The notes: generated by a model from the sequence alone, not told the origin. A stretch of DNA of 64,000 bases from Amblyomma americanum (GCF_052857255.1 NW_027526672.1:1-64000), one strand, 5' to 3'; shown: positions 38,101 to 49,040, counted from the first letter of the stretch. Numbers and translations are program-made.

Positions 38101-41100
38101 TTTTGACGCGTATTAGAGAGACACTTGTAAAACCGATGTGTTGTGATTTAGCTGGTTTCGGTCTAAAACAGCTTGTTTCGTTGTATTAAGCACGAATACA
38201 TGCTTTTCGTGCAGTTATAAGAGAAAAAGTTTTGACGCTTATCAGAGGAACACTTGTAAAACCGATGTGTTGTGATTTGGCTCGTTTCGGTCTAAAACAG
38301 CTTGTTTCGTTGTATTAAGCAAGAATACATGCTTTTCGCGCAGTTATAAGAGAAAAAGTTTTGACGAGTATCACGTGGATACTTGTAAAACCGATGTGTT
38401 CAGATTTAGCTCGTTTCGGTCAAAAACAGCTTGTTTCGTTGTATTAAGCACGAATACATGCTTTTCGCGCAGTTAAAAGAGAAAAAGTTTTGACGAGTAT
38501 CACGTGGAACACTTGTAATACCGATGTGTTGTGATTTAGCTCGTTTCGGTCTAAAACAGCTTGTTTCGCTGTATTAAGCAAGAATACATGCTTTTCGCGC
38601 AGTTATAAGAGAAAAAGTTTTGACGAGTATCACGTGGAACACTTGTAATACCGATGTGTTGTGATTTAGCTTGTTTCGGTCTAAAACAACTTGATTCGCT
38701 GTATTAAGCAAGAATACATGCTTTTCGCGCAGTTATAAAAGAAAAAGTTTTGACGCGTATCAGAGGAACACTTGTAAAACCGATGTGTTGTGATTTAGCT
38801 CGTTTCGGTGTAAAACAGCTTGTTTCGCTGTATTAGGCAGAAATACATGCTTTTCGCGCAGTGATAAGAGAAAAAGCTTTAAAGGCGTGTCACAGGGACA
38901 CTTGTAAAACCGATGTGTTCAGATTTACCTCGTTTCGGTCTAAAACAGCTTGTTTCTTTGGACTAAGCACGAATACATGCTTTTCGCGCAGCTATAAGAG
39001 AAAAAAGAGTTGACGCGTATCAGAGGAACACTTGTAAAACCGATGTGTTGTGATTTAGCTCGTTTCGGTCTAAAACAGCTTCTTTCGCTGTATTAAGCAA
39101 GAATACATGCTTTTCGCGCAGTTATAAGAGAAAAAAAATTTGACGCGTGTCAGAGGAACACTTGTAAAACCGATGTGTTGTGATTTAGCTCGTTTTGGTC
39201 TAAAACAGCTTGTTTCGCTGTATTAAGCAAGAATACATGCTTTTCGCGCAGTTATAAGAGAAAAAGTTTTGACGAGTATCACGTGGATACTTGTAAAACC
39301 GATGTGTTCAGATTTAGCTCGTTTCGGTCTAAAACAGCTTGTTTCGTTGTATTAAGCAAGAATACATGCTTTTCGCGCAGTTATAAGAGAAAAAGTTTTG
39401 ACGCGTGTCACAGGAACACTTGTAAAACCGATGTGTTCAGATTTAGCTCGTTTCGGTCTAAAACAGCTTGTTTCGCTGTATTAAGCAAGAATACATGCTT
39501 TTCGCGCCGTTATAAGAGAAAAAGTTTTGACGCGTATCAGAGGAACACTTGTAAAACCGATGTGTTGTGATTTAGCTGGTTTCGGTCTAAAACAGCTTGT
39601 TTCGTTGTATTAAGCAAGAATACATGCTTTTCGCGCAGTTATAAGAGAAAAAGTTTTGACGAGTATCACGTGGATACTTGTAAAACCGATGTGTTCAGAT
39701 TTAGCTCGTTTCGGTCTAAAACAGCTTGTTTCGTTGTATTAAGCAAGAATACATGCTTTTCGCGCAGTTATAAGAGAAAAAGTTTTGACGCGTATTAGAG
39801 AGACACTTGTAAAACCGATTTGTTGTGATTTAGCTCGTTTCGGTCTAAAACAGCTTGTTTCGTTGTATTAAGCAAGAATACATGCTTTTCGCGCAGTTAT
39901 AAGAGAAAAAGTTTTGACGAGTATCACGTGGATACTTGTAAAACCGATGCGTTCAGATTTAGCTCGTTTCGGTCAAAAACAGCTTGTTTCGTTGTATTAA
40001 GCACGAATACATGCTTTTCGCGCAGTTAAAAGAGAAAAAGTTTTGACGAGTATAACGTGGAACACTTGTAATACCGATGTGTTGTGATTTAGCTCGTTTC
40101 GGTCTAAAACAGCTTGTTTCGCTGTATTAAGCAAGAATACATGCTTTTCGCGCCGTTATAAGAGAAAAAGTTTTGACGCGTATCAGAGGAACACTTGTAA
40201 AACCGATGTGTTGTGATTTAGTTCATTTCGGTCTAAAACAGCTTGTTTCGCTGTATTAAGCAAGAATACATGCTTTTCGCGCAGTTATAAGAGAAAAAGT
40301 TTTGACGAGTATCACGTGGATACTTGTAAAACCGATGTGTTCAGATTTAGCTCGTTTCGGTCTAAAACAGCTTGTTTCGTTGTATTAAGCAAGAATACAT
40401 GCTTTTCGCGCAGTTATAAGAGAAAAAGTTTTGACGCGTATTAGAGACACTTGTAAAACCGATTTGTTGTGATTTAGCTCGTTTCGGTCTAAAACAGCTT
40501 GTTTCGTTGTATTAAGCAAGAATACATGCTTTTCGCGCAGTTATAAGAGAAAAAGTTTTGACGAGTATCACGTGGATACTTGTAAAACCGATGTGTTCAG
40601 ATTTAGCTCGTTTCGGTCAAAAACAGCTTGTTTCGTTGTATTAAGCACGAATACATGCTTTTCGCGCAGTTAAAAGAGAAAAAGTTTTGACGAGTATCAC
40701 GTGGAACACTTGTAATACCGATGTGTTGTGATTTAGCTCGTTTCGGTCTAAAACAGCTTGTTTCGCTGTATTAAGCAAGAATACATGCTTTTCGCGCCGT
40801 TATAAGAGAAAAAGTTTTGACGCGTATCAGAGGAACACTTGTAAAACCGATGTGTTGTGATTTAGCTCATTTCGGTCTAAAACAACTTGTTTCGCTGTAT
40901 TAAGCAAGAATACATGCTTTTCGCGCAGTTATAAGAGAAAAAGTTTTGACGCGTTTCAGAGGAACACTTGTAAAACCGATGTGTTGTGATTTAGCTCGTT
41001 TCGGTCTAAAACAGCTTGTTTCGCTGTATTAAGCAAGAATACATGCTTTTCGCGCAGTTATAAGAGAAAAAGTTTTGACGCGTATTAGAGGAACACTTGT

Positions 41101-41500
41101 AAAACCGATGTGTTGTGATTTAGCTCGTTTCGGTCTAAAACAACTTGTTTCGCTGTATTAAGCAAGAATACATGCTTTTCGCGCAGTTATAAGAGAAAAA
41201 GTTTTGACGCGTATCAGAGGAAAACTTGTAAAACCGATGTGTTCAGATTTAGCTCGTTTCGGTCTAAAACAGCTTGTTTCGTTGTATTAAGCACGAATAC
41301 ATGCTTTACGCGCAGTTATAGAAGAAAAAGTTTTGACGCGTATCAGAGACACTTGTAAAACCGATATGTTGTGATTTAGCTCGTTTCGGTCTAAAACAGC
41401 TTGTTTCGTTGTATTAAGCAAGAATACATGCTTTTCGCGCAGTTATAAGAGAAAAAGTTTTGACGCGTATTAGAGAGACACTTGTAAAACCGATGTGTTG
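32200..41500 (+). repeat. Repeated satellite blocks of 3.10 and 3.36 kb (24 and 26 monomers)
   Basis: The variant gacgcgtgtcacagg lies at 32941, 36042 and 39400, spacings of 3101 and 3358. The variant gtataacgtgg recurs near 33593, 36694 and 40052. The divergent gctttaaagg monomer lies at 32290, 35520 and 38876. Private variants gaggaaaacttg (37862 and 41218) and ccgatatg (38008 and 41364) keep the 3356 offset, so about 6 kb is covered by two consecutive 26-monomer units. Confidence 0.85.
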
Positions 41501-42777
41501 TGATTTAGCTGGTTTCGGTCTAAAACAGCTTGTTTCGTTGTATTAAGCAAGAATACATGCTTTTCGCGCAGTTATAAGAGAAAAAGTTTTGACGAGTATC
41601 ACGTGGATACTTGTAAAACCGATGTGTTCAGATTTAGCTCGTTTCGGTCTAAAACAGCTTGTTTCGTTGTATTAAGCACGAATACATGCTTTTCGCGCAG
41701 TTATAAGAGAAAAAGTTTTGACGAGTATCACGTGGAACACTTGTAATACCGATGTGTTGTGATTTAGCTCGTTTCGGTCTAAAACAGCTTGTTTCGCTGT
41801 ATTAAGCAAGAATACATGCTTTTCGCGCAGTTATAAGAGAAAAAGTTTTGACGTGTATCAGAGGAACACTTGTAAAACCGATGTGTTCAGATTTAGCTCG
41901 TTTCGGTCTAAAACAGCTTGTTTCGTTGTATTAAGCACGAATACATGCTTTACGCGCAGTTATAGAAGAAAAAGTTTTGACGCGTATCAGGGAGACACTT
42001 GTAAAACCGATGTGTTGAGATTGAGCTCGTTTCGGTCTAAAACAGCTTGTTTCGTTGTATTAAGCAAGAATACATGCTTTTCGCGCAGTTATAAGAGAAA
42101 AAGTTTTGACGAGTATCACGTGGATACTTGTAAAACCGATGTGTTCAGATTTAGCTCGTTTCGGTCAAAAACAGCTTGTTTCGTTGTATTAAGCACGAAT
42201 ACATGCTTTTCGCGCAGTTAAAAGAGAAAAAGTTTTGACGAGTATCACGTGGAACACTTGTAATACCGATGTGTTGTGATTTAGCTCGTTTCGGTCTAAA
42301 ACAGCTTGTTTCGCTGTATTAAGCAAGAATACATGCTTTTCGCGCCGTTATAAGAGAAAAAGTTTTGACGCGTATCAGAGGAACATTTGTAAAACCGATG
42401 TGTTGTGATTTAGCTCATTTCGGTCTAAAACAGCTTGTTTCGCTGTATTAAGCAAGAATACATGCTTTTCGCGCAGTTATAAGAGAAAAAGTTTTGTCGC
42501 GTGTCAGAGGAACACTTGTAAAACCGATGTGTTGTGATTTAGCTCGTTTCGGTCTAAAACAGCTTGTTTCGCTGTATTAAGCAAGAATACATGCTTTTCG
42601 CGCAGTTATAAGAGAAAAAGTTTTGACGGGTATTAGAGGAACACTTGTAAAACCGATGTGTTGTGATTTAGCTCGTTTCGGTCTAAAACAGCTTGTTTCG
42701 CTGTATTAAGCAAGAATACATGCTTTTCGCGCCGTTATAAGAGAAGAAGTTTTGACGCGTATCAGAGGAACACTTGT

Positions 42778-42788
42778 AAAACCGATGT
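42778..42788 (+). repeat. Left target-site duplication of the PLE block
   Basis: The 11 bases aaaaccgatgt lie directly before the first retroelement base and are a normal part of the satellite monomer. The same 11 bases lie directly after the last retroelement base at 51734-51744. The bases on either side differ, so the match is exactly 11 bp. Removing the insert and one copy restores an ordinary monomer. Confidence 0.88.
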
Positions 42789-45341
42789 AATGCAAAAAAA
42801 CAGCGCGAACAAACGGGGACTAGACGAAGAATACACAGGAACAAGCGCTGACTCTCAACTAAAGTTTAATCACAGGAAGCACACTTATAAAAGGAAACAG
42901 AAAACGAAAAAAAACACAAAATCAGAACGCATGTGTTACTATGTGATGTCCAGATATGCAACCTCACAGTCACGCAGGAGCAGGGATGGTTGGCTGACAC
43001 ATAATCTTGGTTTCTTTGTCATGTTATACGCCTCGATAATTTCCCTGGTCAACTGGTCGGGGTGTTTGTACAAAATGTCAGTAAAATGCAAGGACGGAAA
43101 ACATGATTGACACTCTCGGCAATGATCAACTAGATTAGTGGGGCGATTAGATTCTAATGAATTTTGATGTTCTCCGAGTCGTGTGTTAATACAACGTCCC
43201 GTTTGCCCAATGTATATCTGACCACAGGATAGGGGGATTTTATAAACTACCCCTTTGGAGCACGGCACAAAACTTTTAGCGTGCTTAACACCACAGGACG
43301 TTACAGATTTCTTGGGGTTGCGGGACTTATTTTCTACTGCTGAACAAATTTTACTGAGCTTATTCGGGGCCGAAAAAACCACATCAACTTTATACCTATG
43401 GGCCACATTTTTAAGACCATGAGATAGGCGATGCACATAGGGAAGGACTGCGAACTTTTTCCGTTTCTGTTCTTTCTGTGAAGACGGCAGCAATGTCGGC
43501 GCTTTAAGCTTTTTAATTATTTTATTGCAACCCAAAGTGATAAGCTCAGCTGGATATCCTGCTTCCTTTAGTCTCTTAGCCTGATTATCAAAGCTTTCTT
43601 GCATAGCATGGTGACAAGATTTTGACAACGCAGATGACAAGGATGAAACAACAATTCCACATTTCACTACCTTAGAATGATGTGACTTATAGTTCAGCAG
43701 CGGTTTGTTGGCACGTGGCGCGTAATTCCAACACATGTGTCCCTTCCCTTCAGTCAAACATAAATCTAAAAATTGTATCTGGTTATCGACCGGTACCTCA
43801 GTGGTGAACTGTAAACCCCGTGCATTAGCTTAAAATGCTTCTAACACTGTAGACATGTGCTTGGCATAGTCCGTTTTTTCAATGAGGATTAAAAAATCAT
43901 CGACGTATCTGAAAATTCGGTACGGCATTCCACACAAATCTTTCTGGATAGCTCTATCCACGAATGACAGAAAAATATCACTAAGCGCAGGCGCTACTTT
44001 AGACCCAATGCAAACACCCGCTTTCTGAGTATAGAGTGTGCCTTCCCATTCAACAAAGGTAGATTTAACATAAAAAGACAACAGCTCAAGGAACCCAGAC
44101 ACAGCAATACCACAAACACTTATAAACTGTTCTTCATCATTGTCCGAAGTGATGCAATCAGAAACAGCAGTCATCATTTCCTTGTGCGGCAGGGAGTAGT
44201 ATAAATCTACCACATCAATGCTGAAAGCCGAGCATGAACCTGGGTTATGCGCCTGTAAAAACTTGACGACACACTCAGAGTTTGGTACCTTAAAAGGATC
44301 ATTAATAGATAAAGCTGCCAAATGTTTCTGCAAATATCCAGAAATTTCGTGTTGCCAGGTGCTCTTTTCCGTCACAATGGCCCTAAATGGTAATCCCGTT
44401 TTATGTGTCTTAGCAGAGAAGAAAATCTTTAAACAGCTGCTTTTTGCCTTAACTACACTCCCTTTAAGTCGCTCCAGATTCAATTGTTCAAGCAGCTGCA
44501 CCGCTCTGCTTTTTACCTTCTGTAACTTCGCCGAGACCGGCTGAAAGTTCTTCTCGATGGCTACTAATGCTTTATCCGAAAATAATGATTCAGGTATGAC
44601 TACAAAACACCCTTCTTTATCCGCAGTTACCAGTCGCAAGTTATTCGAGACAAGGAAGTTAATCAGTGATCCGAATCCCTTTCCATGCTTGACCGCCGTA
44701 GAGGTCCTGGCTAAAACCGCTGTACATTCCTCTACGCACCTGGGTCGAGACTCATCCGGTGCCAGGCGAGAAATCGATCGCGCCATGGTCACCTTTTCTT
44801 CCCCTCGCAGGTGTGGCTCAACACAGAATTTTGGGCCCATCTGAAGAAGGGCTTCATGCGGTTTTGGTAGTGGCGTATCACCAAGTACAATCACTTTTCC
44901 TGGTTTCTGCGACGTTCCTTTCCTTGACGGGAGATTCGGTCGAACCCTGCTCCACAAGAACTCAGTGCACTCGTCAACGGTTTTGCACCATTCACGGTAC
45001 ATACGAGGATGGTGATGTAGACTTCCGCTGTGCTCACAGGCAACTCTCAGGCGGTCCTTGAAAAACCGGCCTTGGTGCCTCCATTCCGAAGACAGGATTT
45101 TACATACGCGGCGAGCATGTCCTTTGGACGGTTGCAGGAACCCGCAAATCACTTGAAGTTCTGGTGGACACCAACCATTCCTTGCATGCCAGGAGGACAC
45201 ACGAGCTTTGCACACACACACAGCAACCAACGAGGCCAAGACAGCCGGGTCAACAGGGAGAGGGTTAGGGTACGTAACAGAGCCCGTAGTACTAGAAATG
45301 AAATTCAACAGGATAGATAAGCGGGCGAGTTGGTGATACAT
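42789..45341 (-). mobile_element. PLE full unit A (outer left, 2553 bp)
   Basis: On the minus strand the unit starts with the ATG at 45339-45341 and ends in a T-run followed by gcatt at 42789. Its 3' end abuts the satellite target duplication directly, without the 36-base tail seen at the right end of the block. Its 3' non-coding part (42789-42938) carries a T-run (eight T on the coding strand) and a ttttataag word. The ORF is interrupted (see 42939-45389). Confidence 0.9.
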
Positions 45342-45389
45342 AATGCAAAAAAACAGCGCGAACAAACGGGGACTAGACGAAGAATACAC
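42939..45389 (-). pseudogene. PLE RT/GIY-YIG ORF, copy A, stop at codon 520
   Basis: This copy is collinear with the intact 816-residue protein at 45494-47944, in the same frame throughout. A TAA at 43830-43832 replaces the lysine codon 520 (AAA), just after the RT catalytic YVDD region. Residues 1-519 therefore hold most of the RT, and codons 521-816 hold the linker and the GIY-YIG nuclease. Other coding changes against copy B are R for Q at residue 491 and Q for L at residue 742, the latter from two adjacent base changes near the nuclease. There are no frameshifts. The first 16 codons lie in the neighbouring unit, and the probable element start is Met17 at 45341. Unless the stop is read through, the product would lack the nuclease. 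Confidence 0.9.
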
Positions 45390-47896
45390 AGGAACAAGCG
45401 CTGACTCTCAACTAAAGTTTAATCACAGGAAGCACACTTATAAAAGGAAACAGAAAACGAAAAAAAAAACACAAAATCAGAACGCATGTGTTACTATGTG
45501 ATGTCCAGATATGCAACCTCACAGTCACGCAGGAGCAGGGATGGTTGGCTGACACATAATCTTGGTTTCTTTGTCATGTTATACGCCTCGATAATTTCCC
45601 TGGTCAACTGGTCGGGGTGTTTGTACAAAATGTCAGTAAAATGCAAGGACGGAAAACATGATTGACACTCTCGGCAATGATCAACTAGATTAGTGGGGCG
45701 ATTAGATTCTAATGAATTGAGATGTTCTCCGAGTCGTGTGTTAATACAACGTCCCGTTTGCCCAATGTATATCTGACCACAGGACAGGGGGATTTTATAA
45801 ACTACCCCTTTGGAGCACGGCACAAAACTTTTAGCGTGCTTAACACCACAGGACGTTACAGATTTCTTGGGGTTGCGGGACTTATTTTCTACTGCTGAAC
45901 AAATTTTACTGAGCTTATTCGGGGCCGAAAAAACCACATCAACTTTATACCTATGGGCCACATTTTTAAGACCATGAGATAGGCGATGCACATAGGGAAG
46001 GACTGCGAACTTTTTCCGTTTCTGTTCTTTCTGTGAAGACGGCAGCAATGTCGGCGCTTTAAGCTTTTTAATTATTTTATTGCAACCCAAAGTGATAAGC
46101 TCAGCTGGATATCCTGCTTCCTTTAGTCTCTTAGCCTGATTATCAAAGCTTTCTTGCATAGCATGGTGACAAGATTTTGACAACGCAGATGACAAGGATG
46201 AAACAACAATTCCACATTTCACTACCTTAGAATGATGTGACTTATAGTTCAGCAGCGGTTTGTTGGCACGTGGCGCGTAATTCCAACACATGTGTCCCTT
46301 CCCTTCAGTCAAACATAAATCTAAAAATTGTATCTGGTTATCGACCGGTACCTCAGTGGTGAACTGTAAACCCCGTGCATTAGCTTTAAATGCTTCTAAC
46401 ACTGTAGACATGTGCTTGGCATAGTCCGTTTTTTCAATGAGGATTAAAAAATCATCGACGTATCTGAAAATTTGGTACGGCATTCCACACAAATCTTTCT
46501 GGATAGCTCTATCCACGAATGACAGAAAAATATCACTAAGCGCAGGCGCTACTTTAGACCCAATGCAAACACCCGCTTTCTGAGTATAGAGTGTGCCTTC
46601 CCATTCAACAAAGGTAGATTTAACATAAAAAGACAACAGCTCAAGGAACCCAGACACAGCAATACCACAAACACTTATAAACTGTTCTTCATCATTGTCC
46701 GAAGTGATGCAATCAGAAACAGCAGTCATCATTTCCTTGTGCGGCAGGGAGTAGTATAAATCTACCACATCAATGCTGAAAGCCGAGCATGAACCTGGGT
46801 TATGCGCCTGTAAAAACTTGACGACACACTCAGAGTTTGGTACCTTAAAAGGATCATTAATAGATAAAGCTGCCAAATGTTTCTGCAAATATCCAGAAAT
46901 TTCGTGTTGCCAGGTGCTCTTTTCCGTCACAATGGCCCTAAATGGTAATCCCGTTTTATGTGTCTTAGCAGAGAAGAAAATCTTTAAACAGCTGCTTTTT
47001 GCCTTAACTACACTCCCTTTAAGTCGCTCCAGATTCAATTGTTCAAGCAGCTGCACCGCTCTGCTTTTTACCTTCTGTAACTTCGCCGAGACCGGCTGAA
47101 AGTTCTTCTCGATGGCTACTAATGCTTTATCCGAAAATAATGATTCAGGTATGACTACAAAACACCCTTCTTTATCCGCAGTTACCAGTCGCAAGTTATT
47201 CGAGACAAGGAAGTTAATCAGTGATCCGAATCCCTTTCCATGCTTGACCGCCGTAGAGGTCCTGGCTAAAACCGCTGTACATTCCTCTACGCACCTGGGT
47301 CGAGACTCATCCGGTGCCAGGCGAGAAATCGATCGCGCCATGGTCACCTTTTCTTCCCCTCGCAGGTGTGGCTCAACACAGAATTTTGGGCCCATCTGAA
47401 GAAGGGCTTCATGCGGTTTTGGTAGTGGCGTATCACCAAGTACAATCACTTTTCCTGGTTTCTGCGACGTTCCTTTCCTTGACGGGAGATTCGGTCGAAC
47501 CCTGCTCCACAAGAACTCAGTGCACTCGTCAACGGTTTTGCACCATTCACGGTACATACGAGGATGGTGATGTAGACTTCCGCTGTGCTCACAGGCAACT
47601 CTCAGGCGGTCCTTGAAAAACCGGCCTTGGTGCCTCCATTCCGAAGACAGGATTTTACATACGCGGCGAGCATGTCCTTTGGACGGTTGCAGGAACCCGC
47701 AAATCACTTGAAGTTCTGGTGGACACCAACCATTCCTTGCATGCCAGGAGGACACACGAGCTTTGCACACACACACAGCAACCAACGAGGCCAAGACAGC
47801 CGGGTCAACAGGGAGAGGGTTAGGGTACGTAACAGAGCCCGTAGTACTAGAAATGAAATTCAACAGGATAGATAAGCGGGCGAGTTGGTGATACAT
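45342..47896 (-). mobile_element. PLE full unit B (middle, 2555 bp)
   Basis: This unit is tandem and head-to-tail with unit A on its left and the truncated unit C on its right, with no intervening bases. It is 2 bp longer than units A and D because the 3' T-run (coding strand) has 10 rather than 8 bases. It carries the only uninterrupted ORF of the block. Confidence 0.92.
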
Positions 47897-47944
47897 AATG
47901 CAAAAAAACAGCGCGAACAAACGGGGACTAGACGAAGAATACAC
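45494..47944 (-). CDS. Penelope-like element protein: reverse transcriptase plus GIY-YIG endonuclease (intact)
   Basis: This is an open frame of 816 codons. It would prime cDNA synthesis at a nick made by its own nuclease and copy the element RNA into the genome. Visible RT landmarks are LVTADKEG at 253-260, LPFRAIVT at 333-340, motif A with D392 and D395 (FSIDVVDLYYSLP), motif B around 455-474 (KAGVCIGSKVAPALSD), the catalytic FRYVDDFL at 493-500 and QFLDL at 539-543. A basic KEQKRKK at 639-645 could be a nuclear localisation signal. The C-terminal nuclease has GVVY at 713-716, YIGQTGR at 726-732, R737 and H741, E783/E786 as candidate catalytic Glu, and cysteines C699, C710, C722, C757, C760 and C763 that may bind zinc. 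Order and length fit nuclease-bearing PLEs. Start: Met1 lies inside the upstream unit; Met17 at 47896 is the first codon of the unit itself and gives 800 residues, which I prefer. Copy B differs from A and D by Q491 and by K520 in place of a stop. Whether it is expressed is unknown. Confidence 0.93.
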   Translation of the reverse strand: MYSSSSPRLFALFFCIMYHQLARLSILLNFISSTTGSVTYPNPLPVDPAVLASLVAVCVCKARVSSWHARNGWCPPELQVICGFLQPSKGHARRVCKILSSEWRHQGRFFKDRLRVACEHSGSLHHHPRMYREWCKTVDECTEFLWSRVRPNLPSRKGTSQKPGKVIVLGDTPLPKPHEALLQMGPKFCVEPHLRGEEKVTMARSISRLAPDESRPRCVEECTAVLARTSTAVKHGKGFGSLINFLVSNNLRLVTADKEGCFVVIPESLFSDKALVAIEKNFQPVSAKLQKVKSRAVQLLEQLNLERLKGSVVKAKSSCLKIFFSAKTHKTGLPFRAIVTEKSTWQHEISGYLQKHLAALSINDPFKVPNSECVVKFLQAHNPGSCSAFSIDVVDLYYSLPHKEMMTAVSDCITSDNDEEQFISVCGIAVSGFLELLSFYVKSTFVEWEGTLYTQKAGVCIGSKVAPALSDIFLSFVDRAIQKDLCGMPYQIFRYVDDFLILIEKTDYAKHMSTVLEAFKANARGLQFTTEVPVDNQIQFLDLCLTEGKGHMCWNYAPRANKPLLNYKSHHSKVVKCGIVVSSLSSALSKSCHHAMQESFDNQAKRLKEAGYPAELITLGCNKIIKKLKAPTLLPSSQKEQKRKKFAVLPYVHRLSHGLKNVAHRYKVDVVFSAPNKLSKICSAVENKSRNPKKSVTSCGVKHAKSFVPCSKGVVYKIPLSCGQIYIGQTGRCINTRLGEHLNSLESNRPTNLVDHCRECQSCFPSLHFTDILYKHPDQLTREIIEAYNMTKKPRLCVSQPSLLLRDCEVAYLDIT

Positions 47945-48594
47945 AGGAACAAGCGCTGACTCTCAACTAAAGTTTAATCACAGGAAGCACACTTATAAAA
48001 GGAAACAGAAAACGAAAAAAAAACACAAAATCAGAACGCATGTGTTACTATGTGATGTCCAGATATGCAACCTCACAGTCACGCAGGAGCAGGGATGGTT
48101 GGCTGACACATAATCTTGGTTTCTTTGTCATGTTATACGCCTCGATAATTTCCCTGGTCAACTGGTCGGGGTGTTTGTACAAAATGTCAGTAAAATGCAA
48201 GGACGGAAAACATGATTGACACTCTCGGCAATGATCAACTAGATTAGTGGGGCGATTAGATTCTAATGAATTGAGATGTTCTCCGAGTCGTGTGTTAATA
48301 CAACGTCCCGTTTGCCCAATGTATATCTGACCACAGGATAGGGGGATTTTATAAACTACCCCTTTGGAGCACGGCACAAAACTTTTAGCGTGCTTAACAC
48401 CACAGGACGTTACAGATTTCTTGGGGTTGCGGGACTTATTTTCTACTGCTGAACAAATTTTACTGAGCTTATTCGGGGCCGAAAAAACCACATCAACTTT
48501 ATACCTATGGGCCACATTTTTAAGACCATGAGATAGGCGATGCACATAGGGAAGGACTGCGAACTTTTTCCGTTTCTGTTCTTTCTGTGAAGAC
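47897..48594 (-). mobile_element. PLE partial unit C, 5'-truncated, minus strand
   Basis: This holds the last ~0.7 kb of a unit, joined at its 3' end to unit B. Identity to units A and B stops at the inversion junction, where gaagac is followed by sequence of the oppositely oriented copy. The T-run (coding strand) is nine bases. Its 3' region would supply upstream sequence to ORF B. Confidence 0.9.
48048..48592 (-). pseudogene. PLE ORF fragment C: GIY-YIG nuclease end only
   Basis: This is an open frame matching about residues 637-816 of the intact protein. It covers the basic segment and the complete GIY-YIG region, with the normal stop. All of the RT is missing because of the 5' truncation. 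Without a start of its own it is unlikely to make protein. Confidence 0.88.
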
Positions 48595-48994
48595 AGTAGA
48601 AAATAAGTCCCGCAACCCCAAGAAATCTGTAACGTCCTGTGGTGTTAAGCACGCTAAAAGTTTTGTGCCGTGCTCCAAAGGGGTAGTTTATAAAATCCCC
48701 CTATCCTGTGGTCAGATATACATTGGGCAAACGGGACGTTGTATTAACACACGACTCGGAGAACATCTCAATTCATTAGAATCTAATCGCCCCACTAATC
48801 TAGTTGATCATTGCCGAGAGTGTCAATCATGTTTTCCGTCCTTGCATTTTACTGACATTTTGTACAAACACCCCGACCAGTTGACCAGGGAAATTATCGA
48901 GGCGTATAACATGACAAAGAAACCAAGATTATGTGTCAGCCAACCATCCCTGCTCCTGCGTGACTGTGAGGTTGCATATCTGGACATCACATAG
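48594..48994 (+). pseudogene. PLE ORF fragment C': GIY-YIG nuclease end only
   Basis: This open frame matches residues 685-816, which include the whole GIY-YIG nuclease from VENKSR to the normal stop. The reading frame extends a few codons leftwards into reversed unit C sequence, making a GTG-begun chimera with no likely meaning. RT is absent. Confidence 0.87.
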
Positions 48995-49040
48995 TAACAC
49001 ATGCGTTCTGATTTTGTGTTTTTTTTCGTTTTCTGTTTCC

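Larger units (their letters stand above)
1..42777 (+). repeat. 129-bp satellite DNA array, left part (about 330 monomers)
   Basis: The whole stretch is head-to-tail copies of one monomer. Taking the common ttttgacg word as the start, successive starts fall at 1, 130, 257, 386, 514, 645, 774, 903 and 1032, a spacing of 127-131 and usually 129. Constant parts include ccgatgtgtt, agctcgtttcggtc, gcttgtttcg, acatgcttttcgcgc and agagaaaaag. Monomers differ mainly at the start (gagtatcacgtggatac, gagtatcacgtggaacac, gcgtatcagaggaacac, gcgtattagagagacac), at ttcag versus ttgtg in the middle, and at gttg/gctg and gcacg/gcaag later. All copies have the same orientation. No gene, RNA gene or other element is seen before 42789. 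The size and homogeneity fit a centromeric, pericentromeric or other heterochromatic satellite. Its chromosomal position cannot be read from the sequence. Confidence 0.97.
45306..48448 (-). repeat. Left arm of a 3.14-kb inverted repeat
   Basis: This stretch is the near-perfect reverse complement of 48594-51733, with a spacer of 145 bp (48449-48593). The arm ends at 45306 because the 36-base stub at the right end of the block matches the first 36 bases of unit A. The three-base length difference comes from homopolymer runs of 9 and 10 against 8. Base differences include the codon 520 and 491 sites. Confidence 0.88.

Noticed and set aside
1..42700. Open frames of 62-122 codons on both strands within the satellite
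   Set aside because: They are the same 43-codon repeat read through adjacent monomers, start and stop at monomer variants, and have no gene context. They are satellite by-products, not genes.
1..42777. CRISPR-like array of regular repeats
   Set aside because: The repeats are contiguous 129-bp monomers without unique spacers, and no cas-like gene is present.
42790..43110. Plus-strand frame over the 3' end of PLE unit A, and like frames at 44218-45320, 46773-47875, 47898-48113, and minus frames at 48823-50268 and 51376-51696
   Set aside because: All lie antisense to the PLE ORF, recur identically in each copy because the copies are nearly identical, and show no domain of their own.
45389..47944. 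Frameshift as the cause of the split ORFs in units A and D
   Set aside because: Comparison with unit B shows one base substitution (AAA to TAA at codon 520) with no length change. The frame is unchanged on both sides.
48443..48652. Minus-strand 69-codon frame crossing the inversion joint
   Set aside because: It is a chance frame created by joining oppositely oriented copies and has no resemblance to the PLE protein frame.
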